Part shown: one piece after another, positions 26,844-36,328 of the stretch
Numbering within the stretch: the first letter of the stretch is position 1
Layout: each line of letters begins with the position of its first letter
Assembly (NCBI RefSeq): GCF_027853915.1
Contig: NZ_JAQGLA010000003.1
Span: 1-64,000, forward strand
Source: Saccharopolyspora oryzae
Lineage (GTDB): Bacteria > Actinomycetota > Actinomycetes > Mycobacteriales > Pseudonocardiaceae
DNA length: 64,000 bases
Direction: 5' to 3'
Made by a program: the position numbers and the translations under genes
The notes under the pieces: generated by a model
Seen by the model: the letters and a program-made list of their open reading frames with translations, nothing else
The model's database searches: none
Told to the model about the DNA's origin: nothing

Positions 26844-28142
26844 TCAGGTGGGGGTGAGGGTGTGGTTGGTGGTTGCTGGGAGGGTGGCGAGGCCGTGGAT
26901 GAGGGAGGTCGGGCGGGGCTTCGGGGCTCCTGCTCGGCGGAGGCCGGGGAGGCGGGTGGCCAGGTTGCGGAAGGCGATCTCGGCTTCCAGGCGGGCCAGC
27001 GGGGCTCCCAGGCAGTAGTGGATGCCGGAGGAGAACGCCAGGTGTTCGGCGCGGTCCGGGCGGTTGATGTCGAACCGGTCCGGGTCGGGGTGCACCGCCG
27101 GGTCGCGGCCCGCGGCGGCCAGCAGCGTCAGGACCGGGGTGTCCAGCGGTAGGTGGCGACCGGCCAGGTCGAGCGGTTCGTGGGCGATGCGCATGGTCAT
27201 CTGGACCGGCGGGTCCCAGCGCAGGGTTTCCTCGACCACCGCCGGCGCCAGGTCCGGATCCGCGCGCAGCTGCGCCCACTGCTCCGGGTGCCGCAGCAGC
27301 GCGTGGGTGCCGTTGCCGATCAGGTTCACCGTCGTCTCGAAACCGGCGACCAGCAGCACGTCGCACAGCTGCACCAGCTCGGTGCCGGTGAGCTTGTCCT
27401 CGTCGAGCGCCGCGACCAGATCGCTGACGACGTCCTCGCCGGGGTTCGCCCGGCGCTGCTCGATCAGCCGGTCGAACATCGCGTCGAGCTCGGTGAACGA
27501 CTCGCGCATCTGCCGCAGGTGGCGCGGCGAGCGGATCCCGTCCAGCGCTCCCGCCAGGATCCTGCCGTGGCGCGCCAGCCGTTCCGCGTCCAGCGGCGGC
27601 AGCCCCAGCAGCTCGCAGATCACCCGGATCGGCAGCGGCCCGGCGAAGTCGCGGACCACGTCGAACTCGCCGCGTGCGACCGCCCGGTCCAGCAGCTCGT
27701 CGGTGATCTGCTCGATGCGCGCCCGGTAGGTCTCCATGCGGCGGGGCCGGAACGCGGGGGCGGCGAGCTTGCGCAGCCGCGAGTGGTCCGGCGGGTCCAG
27801 CTCCAGCAGCGACAGCTGCAGCTCGACGGCCGACGCGGTGGGATCGCCGTACGCGCCGTCGCTGGTGCGCACGCCGAACCGCCGGTCCCGCAGCACCTCG
27901 TCGCACAGCTCGTGCGTCGTGGCGAGCAGAACGCCCAGCTTGCTGCGCACCAGCGGCCCCTGCTCGCGCAGCAGGCGGTGCTGCGGGTACGGATCGTTGC
28001 GCCACGGGGCGTGCAGCAAGCGCGCCATCGGGTCGCCGCGCTGGGCGAAGACCCAGGTCATCGCTCCCTGCGCGAACAGCCGTGCGCCCAGGGACAGTTC
28101 GGCCAGCCGACCGTGGCCGTCGCGGACGTGCGAAGCGGACAT
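26844..28142 (-). CDS. Cytochrome P450
   Basis: This 432-residue soluble bacterial P450 has every landmark: the I-helix oxygen-activating stretch LLVAGFETTVN (near 262), the ExxR motif in VEETLRWDPPVQ and the heme-cysteine loop FSSGIHYCLGAPLARLE (near 370). It resembles macrolide/terpene hydroxylases of actinomycetes, but no biosynthetic, ferredoxin or ferredoxin-reductase gene is nearby, so the substrate is open. ATG 28142 has GAGGGGG upstream. The VOC gene lies 74 bp upstream on the same strand. Confidence 0.93.
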   Translation of the reverse strand: MSASHVRDGHGRLAELSLGARLFAQGAMTWVFAQRGDPMARLLHAPWRNDPYPQHRLLREQGPLVRSKLGVLLATTHELCDEVLRDRRFGVRTSDGAYGDPTASAVELQLSLLELDPPDHSRLRKLAAPAFRPRRMETYRARIEQITDELLDRAVARGEFDVVRDFAGPLPIRVICELLGLPPLDAERLARHGRILAGALDGIRSPRHLRQMRESFTELDAMFDRLIEQRRANPGEDVVSDLVAALDEDKLTGTELVQLCDVLLVAGFETTVNLIGNGTHALLRHPEQWAQLRADPDLAPAVVEETLRWDPPVQMTMRIAHEPLDLAGRHLPLDTPVLTLLAAAGRDPAVHPDPDRFDINRPDRAEHLAFSSGIHYCLGAPLARLEAEIAFRNLATRLPGLRRAGAPKPRPTSLIHGLATLPATTNHTLTPT

Positions 28143-28216
28143 CGGGCCCCCTCGGTGGATCGGACCTGCCATCGAGGTAACCGCAGGGCGGGCGGCGCGG
28201 CAATGACCTGATCGGC

Positions 28217-28570
28217 TCAGTGGCCGCTGGCCACGCAGAACTCGTTGCCCTCCGGGTCGGTCAGCACGGTCCAGCTCAGTCCGCCCGGCGCCTCGTGCTC
28301 GCCGACTTCGGTCGCGCCCAGTTCGACCAGCCGGCGCACCTCGGCGGCGCGATCGGTGGTGCCGAGGTCCACGTGCACCCTGTTCTTCCCGGTGCGGGGC
28401 TCGGGAACCCGCTGCAGCCCGAGCGCCACACCGCCTTCCCGGTTCGGTGCGAGCATCATGAACTCGCCGACGTCGAGGACCACCGATGTGTCCAGCGCCC
28501 GGGTCCAGAACTCGGCGAGGGTCTGCGGTGAGGCGCAGTCGATGGTGACCATGCCGATGCTCAGCGTCAT
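28217..28570 (-). CDS. VOC-family (glyoxalase-like) protein
   Basis: This 117-residue vicinal-oxygen-chelate protein shows TLSIGMVTIDCASPQTLAEFW at the start and ends with VLTDPEGNEFCVASGH, the typical second half-module. This is the glyoxalase_6 type. Members bind a metal or small ligand; antibiotic-binding, dioxygenase or isomerase roles are all possible. No partner gene gives a clue. It lies upstream of the P450 on the same strand. Confidence 0.83.
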   Translation of the reverse strand: MTLSIGMVTIDCASPQTLAEFWTRALDTSVVLDVGEFMMLAPNREGGVALGLQRVPEPRTGKNRVHVDLGTTDRAAEVRRLVELGATEVGEHEAPGGLSWTVLTDPEGNEFCVASGH

Positions 28571-28691
28571 GATGCGAAGCTAGCGGCGATCACCGACACC
28601 GGCCCGCGAACCGGTAATCCGCTGGTGGTGACCCCGGGGGCACTCGATACGCTGCCGGTGACGAATCAGCCCGGATGAGGAGCCAGTAGCC

Positions 28692-30437
28692 GTGATCACG
28701 AGGATGTCGACGTTGTTCCTGCGTACCCTGCGCGAGGATCCGGCCGACGCCGAGGTGCCGAGCCACAAGCTGCTCGTCCGCGCCGGCTACGTCCGCCGCA
28801 TCGCGCCGGGGATCTACTCCTGGCTGCCGCTGGGCCTGCGGGTCCTGCGCAAGATCGAGGAGATCGTGCGCGAGGAGATGGACGCCATCGGCGCCCAGGA
28901 GATCCACCTGCCCGCGCTGCTGCCCAAGGAGCCCTACGACGCCAGCGGCCGCTGGACCGAGTACGGCCCGCAGCTGTTCCGGCTGAAGGACCGCAAGGGC
29001 GCCGACTACCTGCTCGGCCCCACCCACGAGGAGCTGTTCACCCTCACCGTCAAGGGCGAGTACAGCTCCTACAAGGACTACCCGGTCATGCTGTACCAGA
29101 TCCAGACCAAGTACCGGGACGAGGAGCGGCCGCGCGCGGGCATCCTGCGCGGGCGCGAGTTCGTGATGAAGGACTCCTACTCCTTCGACATCGACGACGA
29201 GGGCCTGTCCCGCTCCTACCAGCTGCACCGCGACGCCTACGTCCGGATCTTCGACCGGGTCGGGTTGCGCTACGTGATCGTGTCGGCGACCTCCGGTGCC
29301 ATGGGCGGCTCGGCGTCCGAGGAGTTCCTGGCCGAGAGCGAGACCGGCGAGGACACCTTCGTGCGCAGCACGGGCTCGGGCTACGCCGCCAACGTCGAGG
29401 CCGTGATCACCCCGGCGCCGGCCGCTGAGCCGCTGGAGGGCAAGCCCGCCGCCGAGGTCCACCACACGCCGAACACGCCGACCATCGAGAGCCTGGTCGA
29501 CTTCCTCAACGCCAACACCGACCGCAAGTTCACCGCGGCCGACACCCTCAAGAACGTGCTGGTCAAGACCCGCCAGCCCGGTGCGGAGGAGTGGGAGCTG
29601 CTGGCCGTCGGCGTGCCCGGCGACCGCGAGGTCGACATGAAGCGGCTCGAGGCGTCGCTGGAGCCGGCCGAGGTGGAGCTGCTCGAGGAGTCCGACTTCA
29701 CCGCCAACACCTTCCTGGTCAAGGGCTACATCGGCCCGAAGGCGCTGCAGGACAACGGGGTTCGCTTCCTGGTCGACCCGCGCGTGGTGACCGGCACCGC
29801 GTGGGTGACCGGTGCCGACAAGACCGACCACCACGTGGTGGACCTGGTGTGCGGCCGCGACTTCACCCCGGACGGCACCATCGAGGCCGCCGAGGTCCGC
29901 GAGGGCGACCCGTCGCCCGACGGCCAGGGCACCCTGGTCGCCGCGCGCGGCATCGAGATCGGCCACATCTTCCAGCTCGGCCGCAAGTACGCCGACGCGT
30001 TCGGGCTGGACGCGCTGGGCCAGGACGGCAAGCCGAAGCGGATCACCATGGGCTCCTACGGCGTCGGCGTGTCCCGCCTGGTCGCCGCGATCGCCGAGCA
30101 GAGCCACGACGAGCAGGGCCTGGTCTGGCCGCGCGAGGTGGCCCCGGCCGACGTGCACGTGGTCATCGCGGGCAAGGACGAGAGCATCCGGGAGCGCGGT
30201 GAGGCGCTGGCGGCCGAGCTCGACGCGGCCGGTGTGCAGGTCATCCTGGACGACCGGACGGTCTCGCCGGGCGTGAAGTTCGCCGACTCCGAGCTGGTCG
30301 GCGTGCCCACGATCCTGGTGGTCGGCAAGGGCCTGACCCGCGGTGTCGTCGAGGTCCGCGACCGCCGCACCGGCGACCGCGCGGAGATCGAGGTCGACAA
30401 CGCGGTCGAGCACGTCGTCAACGCGGTGCGCAGCTGA
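28692..30437 (+). CDS. proS: Prolyl-tRNA synthetase
   Basis: This 581-residue class II synthetase charges tRNA-Pro. Motif 2 region ([25 protein letters not shown]) and motif 3 ([17 protein letters not shown]) are intact. The bacterial insertion/editing domain is present at about residues 225-395, and the anticodon-binding domain ends the protein ([14 protein letters not shown]). GTG 28692 has GAGGAG about ten bases upstream. A near-perfect terminator follows eight bases past the stop. Confidence 0.97.
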   Translation: MITRMSTLFLRTLREDPADAEVPSHKLLVRAGYVRRIAPGIYSWLPLGLRVLRKIEEIVREEMDAIGAQEIHLPALLPKEPYDASGRWTEYGPQLFRLKDRKGADYLLGPTHEELFTLTVKGEYSSYKDYPVMLYQIQTKYRDEERPRAGILRGREFVMKDSYSFDIDDEGLSRSYQLHRDAYVRIFDRVGLRYVIVSATSGAMGGSASEEFLAESETGEDTFVRSTGSGYAANVEAVITPAPAAEPLEGKPAAEVHHTPNTPTIESLVDFLNANTDRKFTAADTLKNVLVKTRQPGAEEWELLAVGVPGDREVDMKRLEASLEPAEVELLEESDFTANTFLVKGYIGPKALQDNGVRFLVDPRVVTGTAWVTGADKTDHHVVDLVCGRDFTPDGTIEAAEVREGDPSPDGQGTLVAARGIEIGHIFQLGRKYADAFGLDALGQDGKPKRITMGSYGVGVSRLVAAIAEQSHDEQGLVWPREVAPADVHVVIAGKDESIRERGEALAAELDAAGVQVILDDRTVSPGVKFADSELVGVPTILVVGKGLTRGVVEVRDRRTGDRAEIEVDNAVEHVVNAVRS

Positions 30438-30444
30438 CGCGATT

Positions 30445-31245
30445 TCACGAAGCCCCCGAGGACCGCTCCTCGGGGGCTTCGTGCTGCCACGGGCGGATTT
30501 CCAGCGGGGTGGACAGCAGCTTGCTCGGACTGAGGCCGAACATCGCGTGGAACGCCGAGCTGAAGTGCGCCGAGCTCGCGAACCCGGCGGCGGTCGCGGC
30601 CGCGGTCAGATCGGCGCCGTCGGCGATGTGCGCGGCAGCGCTGAGCATCCGCGCCCACAGCCGGAAGCGGCGCAGCGTGGTCCCGGTGTCGCGCTTGAAC
30701 AGCCGGAGGAAGTGCGACGGCGACAGGTGGAGCTGTGCGGCGATGTGCGCGGCGGACAGGTCCGGGTTCGCGCTCAGCAGCTCCACCGCCGCCAGGATCC
30801 GCTCGTCCCGCGTCGTGCCGTCGTCGCCCGTCGCGAGCGCGACCCAGCGCTGCACGTCGTGATCGGTGAGCGCCCCGCTCAGCTCGGCGAGTTCCCGCTC
30901 CCGCTGGTGGTCGGAGCGGATCGCGCCGACCGGCCGCATCATCGCCGAGCAGGAGCGCTCGGGCGCCGAGCCCGGTTCGAGGAAGAAGGCCGCTATCCGC
31001 CCGGTCGTGGTGACCTGGCACGTCAGCCGCGGCGGGATGAAGGCGCTGCGCAGGCGGGCCGTGGTGCCGCCGACCGTCACCTGCAGCGGTTCGTCGATCC
31101 CGATCGCCAGGCAGGACGCGGCACCGGAGTGCGGGTCGAGCTCCAGCGGCGGCCCGCAGTAGAGCGCTTCGCCCGGCAGCAGCCACACCACGCCGCGATC
31201 AGCTGAGCACGTTTTTGGAAGCGCCCCGGCCGCCGCCTCCCGCAT
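30445..31245 (-). CDS. AraC-family transcriptional regulator
   Basis: This protein of about 266 residues has an N-terminal cupin-like region (WLLPGEALYCGPPLELDPH) and a C-terminal pair of helix-turn-helices: LSAAHIAAQLHLSPSHFLRLF, then LTAAATAAGFASSAHFSSAF and FGLSPSKL. The start is uncertain: ATG 31245 is assigned; a GTG near 31191 would remove 18 weakly conserved residues. It is divergent from the DUF4345 gene, which it may control. Its last codons contain the proS terminator hairpin. Confidence 0.85.
   Translation of the reverse strand: MREAAAGALPKTCSADRGVVWLLPGEALYCGPPLELDPHSGAASCLAIGIDEPLQVTVGGTTARLRSAFIPPRLTCQVTTTGRIAAFFLEPGSAPERSCSAMMRPVGAIRSDHQRERELAELSGALTDHDVQRWVALATGDDGTTRDERILAAVELLSANPDLSAAHIAAQLHLSPSHFLRLFKRDTGTTLRRFRLWARMLSAAAHIADGADLTAAATAAGFASSAHFSSAFHAMFGLSPSKLLSTPLEIRPWQHEAPEERSSGAS
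30446..30483 (+). terminator. proS terminator inside the AraC gene end
   Basis: CACGAAGCCCCCGAGGA (30446-30462) and its exact complement (30467-30483) form a 17-bp stem with a four-base CCGC loop, eight bases past proS. The same bases code for the last residues (EAPEERSS) of the convergent AraC protein, so the hairpin is both terminator and coding sequence. Confidence 0.8.
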
Positions 31246-31276
31246 CGTTGTCGATGATCTCGTTGGGAGGAACGAC

Positions 31277-31639
31277 ATGGGTGCAGCGCTCCTGGTCATC
31301 GTGGCCACCTTCTTCGCCGGGCTGGGCGTGTTCGGGCTGGTAGCACCGGCTGCGCTGGTGCGGCCGTTCGCGATCGAGCTGAACGCCCCGGAGAGCCGTT
31401 CCGAGGTGCGCGCGGTCTACGGCGGGTTCGGCATCGCGATCGCTGCCGTGCTGGTGGTGGCCGTGCTGGACACCGACCTGCGCCGCGGCATCGCGATCGC
31501 GGTCGCCGCCGCGTTGCTCGGGATGGCGGCGGGGCGGGTGGTGTCCGGGCTGGCCGACCAGCGCACCCGGTTCTACCCGGTCTGGTTCTACTTCCTGGTC
31601 GAGCTCGCCGGCGCCGGTCTGCTGGCGCTGGTGCGGTGA
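31277..31639 (+). CDS. DUF4345-like small membrane protein
   Basis: This 120-residue protein has four hydrophobic segments (LLVIVATFFAGLGVFGLVAP; GFGIAIAAVLVVAVL; GIAIAVAAALLGMAAGRVV; FYFLVELAGAGLLAL) with RSEVRAVYGG between the first two, as in DUF4345 proteins. The function is unknown. ATG 31277 has GGGAGGAACGAC upstream. It is divergent from the AraC-type regulator across a short gap, suggesting direct control by it. Confidence 0.78.
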   Translation: MGAALLVIVATFFAGLGVFGLVAPAALVRPFAIELNAPESRSEVRAVYGGFGIAIAAVLVVAVLDTDLRRGIAIAVAAALLGMAAGRVVSGLADQRTRFYPVWFYFLVELAGAGLLALVR

Positions 31640-31641
31640 GC

Positions 31642-32328
31642 TCACGACAAGGCGGTGAGCACGGCGTCGGTGTCGGCGAGGTCGGGGAGGACCGCGTGGG
31701 CACCGGCGGCGTGGAGCTGGGTTTCGGTGCTGTGGCCGGTGGCCACGCCGACCGCGATCGCGCCGAAGCTCAGCGCGCCCGCGACGTCGTGCGGGGTGTC
31801 GCCCACGACCACGACCGAGTCGGGGGAGATCATCGCGCCGCGCCGGTCCGCGGCCTTGGCGACGGAGTCCGCGATCAGGTCGTGTCGGTGCACCGAGTCG
31901 GCGCCGAAGCCGCCGATCTCGAAGTCGACGTGGTGGTGCAGGTCGAAGGACTCGAGCTTGTGGAAGGCCACCTCGGCGAGGTTCCCGGTCACCAGCGTCT
32001 GCTCGAACCCGGGTTCCAGCGACAGCGCCTTCAGCACCTGCGCTGCCCCGGGCCGCGCGCTGCCGCGCTCCGCGAGCTCGTCGCGGGTCTCGGCGACTGC
32101 GCTGGTCAGGGCGGTGAACATGGCCGCGATGGTGGTCTCGTCGGCGGGGACGCCGTGGTTCTCCAGGACGTCGGTGGTGATAGCCAGCTCGGTGCGCCCC
32201 GCGGTGTCGGGCATGTTCTCCAGCGCCCGTCCGGTGACCGCTGCCAGCGCTTGGCGGTACCAGCGGGGGCCGAAGCCCCTGGCGTCGACGAGCGTCAGGT
32301 CGATGTCCCACAGCACGAGTCGAGTCAC
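31642..32328 (-). CDS. HAD-superfamily hydrolase
   Basis: This 228-residue phosphatase-like protein has motif I LWDIDLTLVDARG (nucleophile Asp near residue 8), motif II TLVTGN near 112 and motif IV VVVVGDTPHDVAGA near 173. This fits a phosphoglycolate-phosphatase-type HAD; the substrate is unknown. GTG 32328 is chosen because motif I follows at once. It ends two bases after the DUF4345 gene end, tail to tail. Confidence 0.87.
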   Translation of the reverse strand: MTRLVLWDIDLTLVDARGFGPRWYRQALAAVTGRALENMPDTAGRTELAITTDVLENHGVPADETTIAAMFTALTSAVAETRDELAERGSARPGAAQVLKALSLEPGFEQTLVTGNLAEVAFHKLESFDLHHHVDFEIGGFGADSVHRHDLIADSVAKAADRRGAMISPDSVVVVGDTPHDVAGALSFGAIAVGVATGHSTETQLHAAGAHAVLPDLADTDAVLTALS

Positions 32329-32357
32329 GGACCCATCGTGCCAGCTCGCCCGTGTCG

Positions 32358-33671
32358 TCAGGACGTCAGTTCTCGGCGGGCGGTTTCGGGGACGATCAGC
32401 ATGCCCACCGCGGTCAGCGCCAGGCAGGCGATCAGCAGGACCACCACCGGGGTCGGGGAGTGCGTGGCGCGCAGCAGCGCGGTGCCCGCGAGCGGCGCTG
32501 CGGCACCGGCCAGGACGGTGGCGGCCTGGTAGCCGAGGGACACCCCGGAATAGCGCACCGAGGTGCCGAAAAGCTCGGCGTAGAAGGCGGATTGGGCTCC
32601 GGTGAGGGTGCCGTGCAGCAGCAGGCCGACCGCTACCGCGAGGAACACCAGGGCCGATTCGCCGCTGGCGACCAGCGGGAAGAACACCATCGTCCACAGT
32701 GCACACACCAGGGCCGCGCCGACCGCCACCGGGCGGCGTCCGAGCCGGTCGGACAGCGCACCGCCGGCCAGCATCGCCGCTGCCTGCACGAGCGAACCCG
32801 CGGTGACCGCTGCGGTCGTGATCGCCGTGGGCACGCCGATGCTCCCCGCGTACACCAGCAAGAAGATGGTGAACACGTAGAAAGCCGCGTTCTCGCCGAC
32901 GCGCGCGGCGAAGGCCGCGAACACCTCGCGCGGGTACTGCCGCAGCGCCTCCAGAACTGGTGCCCGGGCCTCGCGGCGTTGCTCGGTGACGGCTCGGAAC
33001 AGCGGCGACTCGGCGACCTGCAGCCGGACCCACAGGCCGACGACGACCAGCAGGATCGACGCCAGGAACGGGATCCGCCAGCCCCAAGCAGAGTACTGCG
33101 CGGCCGTCGTGCTCCCGGCGACCGCCGCGAGGGAGGCGGTGGCCAGCAGGTTGCCCAGCGGTCCGCCGGTCTGCGGCCACGCGGTCCAGAAGCCGCGGCG
33201 CCGGCGAGGTCCGTGCTCGGCCACCAGCAGCACAGCGCCGCCGAACTCGCCGCCGAGGGCGAAACCCTGCACCAGCCGCAGCAGCGTCAGCAGCAGCGGC
33301 GCGGCGATCCCGATCTGCGCGTAGCCCGGCAGCACGCCGATCAGCACCGACGCCGAACCCATCATGAGCAGGCTGATCACCAGCAGCCGCTTGCGCCCGA
33401 TCCGGTCGCCGAAGTGCCCGAACACCAGCCCGCCGAGCGGTCGGGCGGCGAAGCCGACGGCGTAGGTCACCAGCGCGAGGAGGACTCCGAGCAGCCCGTC
33501 CGCGTGCGGGAAGAACACCGGGCCGAACACGGTCGCCGCGGCCGCGCCGTAGAGGAAGAAGTCGTAGAACTCGACGGTCGTCCCGACCACGCCCGCCGAC
33601 ACCACCCGGCCGAGCCGCCGCCCGCTGCCCACTGTCGTCGCCACGAACGCAAAGAGTGCGCGCACGAACAC
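32358..33671 (-). CDS. MFS transporter, metabolite:H+ symporter (MHS) type
   Basis: This 437-residue, twelve-helix permease has the MHS signature VGTTVEFYDFFLYG in helix 1, the MFS loop GHFGDRIGRKRLLV after helix 2 and VQGFALGGEFGGAVLLVAEH near 135. This subfamily takes up organic acids or osmolytes such as shikimate, citrate or proline/betaine. The GTG at 33671 has no ribosome site, so the true start may lie ten codons further in. The HAD gene follows after 29 bp. Confidence 0.88.
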   Translation of the reverse strand: MFVRALFAFVATTVGSGRRLGRVVSAGVVGTTVEFYDFFLYGAAAATVFGPVFFPHADGLLGVLLALVTYAVGFAARPLGGLVFGHFGDRIGRKRLLVISLLMMGSASVLIGVLPGYAQIGIAAPLLLTLLRLVQGFALGGEFGGAVLLVAEHGPRRRRGFWTAWPQTGGPLGNLLATASLAAVAGSTTAAQYSAWGWRIPFLASILLVVVGLWVRLQVAESPLFRAVTEQRREARAPVLEALRQYPREVFAAFAARVGENAAFYVFTIFLLVYAGSIGVPTAITTAAVTAGSLVQAAAMLAGGALSDRLGRRPVAVGAALVCALWTMVFFPLVASGESALVFLAVAVGLLLHGTLTGAQSAFYAELFGTSVRYSGVSLGYQAATVLAGAAAPLAGTALLRATHSPTPVVVLLIACLALTAVGMLIVPETARRELTS

Positions 33672-33775
33672 GCACAGCGCAAGATTTCGCGCCCCGATCG
33701 TCCACTTCCAGCCACGAGCGACCCCTGCGGGAAGTGGTCAATTTCGTGCGAAATCGACCGTCACCGCGTGCCGGA

Positions 33776-34186
33776 TCAGCCGGGGAGGAAGCTGAGGCGG
33801 ACCCGGCGGACCGGGTTGTCCACATTGGTGTCCACCAGGCAGACCGACTGCCAGGTGCCCAGCGCCATCTCGCCGCCCAGGACCGGGATCGTCGCGTACG
33901 GCGGGACGATCGCGGGCAGCACGTGGTCCCTGCCGTGACCCCGCGAGCCGTGCCGGTGCTGCCAGCGGTCGTCCTTGGGCAGCAGTTCGCGCAGCGCCGC
34001 GAGCAGGTCGTCGTCGCTGCCCGCGCCGGTCTCGATGATGGCCAGGCCGGCGGTCGCGTGCGGCACCCAGACGTTGAGCAGACCGTCCTCGGCCGACGCC
34101 GAGCGCAAGAACCGGTCGCACTCGGCGCCCAAGTCGTAGACGACCTCCACGGATCCGGTGCGGACCTCGATCTCCTCGCTGCGCAT
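33776..34186 (-). CDS. YjbQ-family protein (UPF0047)
   Basis: This 136-residue protein has the UPF0047 features VWVPHATAGLAIIETG, the HGSRGHGRDHVLPAI His cluster (residues about 85-98) and MALGTWQSVCLVDTN. Members show weak thiamin-phosphate synthase activity in vitro; the real role is unknown. ATG 34186 is chosen as the family starts here. It is divergent from the class-V aminotransferase gene. Confidence 0.87.
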   Translation of the reverse strand: MRSEEIEVRTGSVEVVYDLGAECDRFLRSASAEDGLLNVWVPHATAGLAIIETGAGSDDDLLAALRELLPKDDRWQHRHGSRGHGRDHVLPAIVPPYATIPVLGGEMALGTWQSVCLVDTNVDNPVRRVRLSFLPG

Positions 34187-34281
34187 GGCTCCCACCGTAT
34201 CCGTCGTGGACGTTGCCGGTGGTCTGCGCCCGTCCCCGAAAAACCGTTCCGCGAGGGCTGATCCGGTGCGAGGATGCGGGA

Positions 34282-35331
34282 ATGCGAAAAGCATTCGGCG
34301 CGGAGTTCGACGTCCCCGACGGCTACCTCAACACGGCGAGCATCGGGATCCCGCCCGCCCGCGTGGCCCGCGCGGTCGCCGAGTCGGTGCGCAGGTGGGG
34401 GAGCGGGCTCGACGGTCCCGGCGACTTCGAACCCGCCGTCGCCACCGCCCGCGCCGCCTTCGCCCGGCTGATCGGCACCACCGCGGACCGGGTCGCGCTC
34501 GGCACCACCGCGTCCCAGCTCGTCGGCCTCGTCGCGGCCAGCGTCCCGGACGGCACGCGGGTGCTGGTCGCGGAGGGCGACTTCACCAGCGTGCTCTTCC
34601 CGTTCGCCGCGCAGCAGGACCGCGGGGTGAAGGTGACGGAGGTCGAGCTGGGGGAGATCGCCGCGCACGCCGCCGATCACGACGTGGTGGCGGTCAGCGT
34701 GGTGCAGTCCAGCGACGGCCGCATCGTCGACCTCGAAGCGCTGCGCGCCGTCGCCGAGACGACCTCGACGCGGGTGCTGCTCGACGCCACGCAGGCGGCC
34801 GGCTGGCTGCCGCTGCAGCTGGACTGGGCGGACTGGGTGGTCAGCGCGGCCTACAAGTGGCTCATGGCGCCGCGCGGCGCGGCCTGGCTCGCGATCCACC
34901 CCGATGCGCCCGAGATCCGCCCGCACAGCGCGAACTGGTACGCCGGTGAAGACCCGTGGACGACCACCTACGGGCTGCCGCTGCGGTTGGCCGGTGACGC
35001 CCGTGCGCTCGACCTCTCGCCGACGTGGTTCTCCCAGGTCGGCGCGGCCGTGTCGCTGGAGTGGCTGGCCGGGCTGGACATGGCCGAGGTGGCGGCGCAC
35101 TGCACCGGCCTGGCCGACGAGTTCCGGGCCGGGATCGGCCTGCCGCCGGCCGGTTCGCCGATCGTTTCGGTGCAGGTCGCCGATGCTGTGCCGAAGCTCA
35201 CCGAAGCCGGGGTGGCCTGCGCGAAGCGCGCTGGTCGCGCGCGCCTGGCGTTCCACCTGTACAACACCCGCGCGGACGTCGAGAAGGCGGTCCGGGCACT
35301 GGGAGGTACGTCCGGGGTGTCCGTCTCGTAA
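34282..35331 (+). CDS. Class-V aminotransferase-like PLP enzyme
   Basis: This 349-residue fold-type I PLP enzyme of the class-V (NifS/CsdA/kynureninase-like) group starts with YLNTASIGIPPARVARAV. LLDATQAAGWLPLQL contains the PLP Asp-x-x-Gln/His pair, and SAAYKWLMAPRG holds the Schiff-base lysine near 193. There is no cysteine-desulfurase catalytic Cys loop, so transamination or lyase chemistry is more likely. ATG 34282 has GAGGATGCGGGA upstream. The substrate is unknown. Confidence 0.87.
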   Translation: MRKAFGAEFDVPDGYLNTASIGIPPARVARAVAESVRRWGSGLDGPGDFEPAVATARAAFARLIGTTADRVALGTTASQLVGLVAASVPDGTRVLVAEGDFTSVLFPFAAQQDRGVKVTEVELGEIAAHAADHDVVAVSVVQSSDGRIVDLEALRAVAETTSTRVLLDATQAAGWLPLQLDWADWVVSAAYKWLMAPRGAAWLAIHPDAPEIRPHSANWYAGEDPWTTTYGLPLRLAGDARALDLSPTWFSQVGAAVSLEWLAGLDMAEVAAHCTGLADEFRAGIGLPPAGSPIVSVQVADAVPKLTEAGVACAKRAGRARLAFHLYNTRADVEKAVRALGGTSGVSVS

Positions 35332-35385
35332 TGCGCAACGGCTACCGTGGGTTTCGTGCCCGATGGAACAGGTGCGCCCGACGAC

Positions 35386-36249
35386 ATGACGGGTGAACGA
35401 GCCGACACGCAGCGCGAAACCGCTCCGCTCCGCCGCGACAACTCGCGGATTCAGCCGGATCGGGCACCGGTGGACCCCGGAGTCGGGCAAACCACCCGCC
35501 CGGTGTTCCCGCCCCCGCCGCAGCATCCCCAGCAAGCGCCGATGCCGCCGCAGCAGCCCCCGCCGCCGCGCCCGGTGCGCCAGCAGACCAACCCGCAGGT
35601 GCAGCCCGCGGTGAACCCGCCGACCAACCGGCAGCCGATGCCCGGCTTACCGCCGTCCGGGAAGAAGCGGATCACGCCGATGGGCTGGGTCGCGCGCGGC
35701 GCCGGGCTGTTCGCCATCTCCGTGGTGTCCGGGCTGATCTGGATGGCGCTCAAGCCCGCTGCTCCCGAGCCGGAGGTGCCTGCGGAGACGCCGCTGAAGT
35801 ACCAGTTCGACCCGATCCGCCGCGAGGACGGGTTCCGCGGCTGCCAGAACGTCTCGGACTACAAGATCCAGCAGTTCTTCCAGGGCGAGGAGTGCGAGCA
35901 CCTCACCCGCGCGCTCTACGACACCAAGCTGCCCGACGGCACCCGCGTGCTGACCTCGGTCGTCACCGTGCGAATGCCCAACGCGGACAGCGCGCAGCGG
36001 CTCGACGACCTGACCACCCAGGACAGCACGGGCAACATCCGCGACCTGGTCGACGACGGCAGCGAGGACACCAAGGGCCTGCCGGAGCTCAAGGACAAGG
36101 CCTACGCCTCGGACCGCCAGAACGAGCTCGTGGTGATCGGCGACTCGGCCTACTACGACAAGGCGACCCCGAACAAGGACCCGCTGCTGCTCGACGTCTC
36201 CAGGGAAGCCCTCAAGCTCGGCTGGCCGCAGGAGGGCGCCCCGCGCTGA
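35386..36249 (+). CDS. Proline-rich single-pass membrane protein, unknown function
   Basis: This protein of about 287 residues is unrecognised. A cytoplasmic, proline/glutamine-rich N-terminus (FPPPPQHPQQAPMPPQQPPP) leads to one transmembrane helix (AGLFAISVVSGLIWMAL, about residues 100-118) and a 170-residue external domain with two cysteines that could pair (GCQNVSDYK, EECEHL). The layout recalls actinobacterial membrane-anchored sensor or cell-wall proteins. ATG 35386 is a choice; GTG 35347 and 35356 are in frame with no better ribosome site. Confidence 0.65.
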   Translation: MTGERADTQRETAPLRRDNSRIQPDRAPVDPGVGQTTRPVFPPPPQHPQQAPMPPQQPPPPRPVRQQTNPQVQPAVNPPTNRQPMPGLPPSGKKRITPMGWVARGAGLFAISVVSGLIWMALKPAAPEPEVPAETPLKYQFDPIRREDGFRGCQNVSDYKIQQFFQGEECEHLTRALYDTKLPDGTRVLTSVVTVRMPNADSAQRLDDLTTQDSTGNIRDLVDDGSEDTKGLPELKDKAYASDRQNELVVIGDSAYYDKATPNKDPLLLDVSREALKLGWPQEGAPR

Positions 36250-36328
36250 CCCCCGGCAAGAGTCTGTCGGCGTATGCCGTCCGCGCTTGTGGAAGCGGCG
36301 TCAGCCGCTTGGGCCACCTAATGCGGTT

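Noticed and set aside
26844-28570. P450 and VOC genes as a natural-product cluster
   Set aside because: No synthase, tailoring partner, regulator or redox partner nearby; two isolated genes do not make a cluster.
31642-35535. 1297-codon minus-strand frame spanning several genes
   Set aside because: Only the last 228 codons are a real gene (HAD); the rest lies antisense or out of frame to MFS, YjbQ and the aminotransferase.
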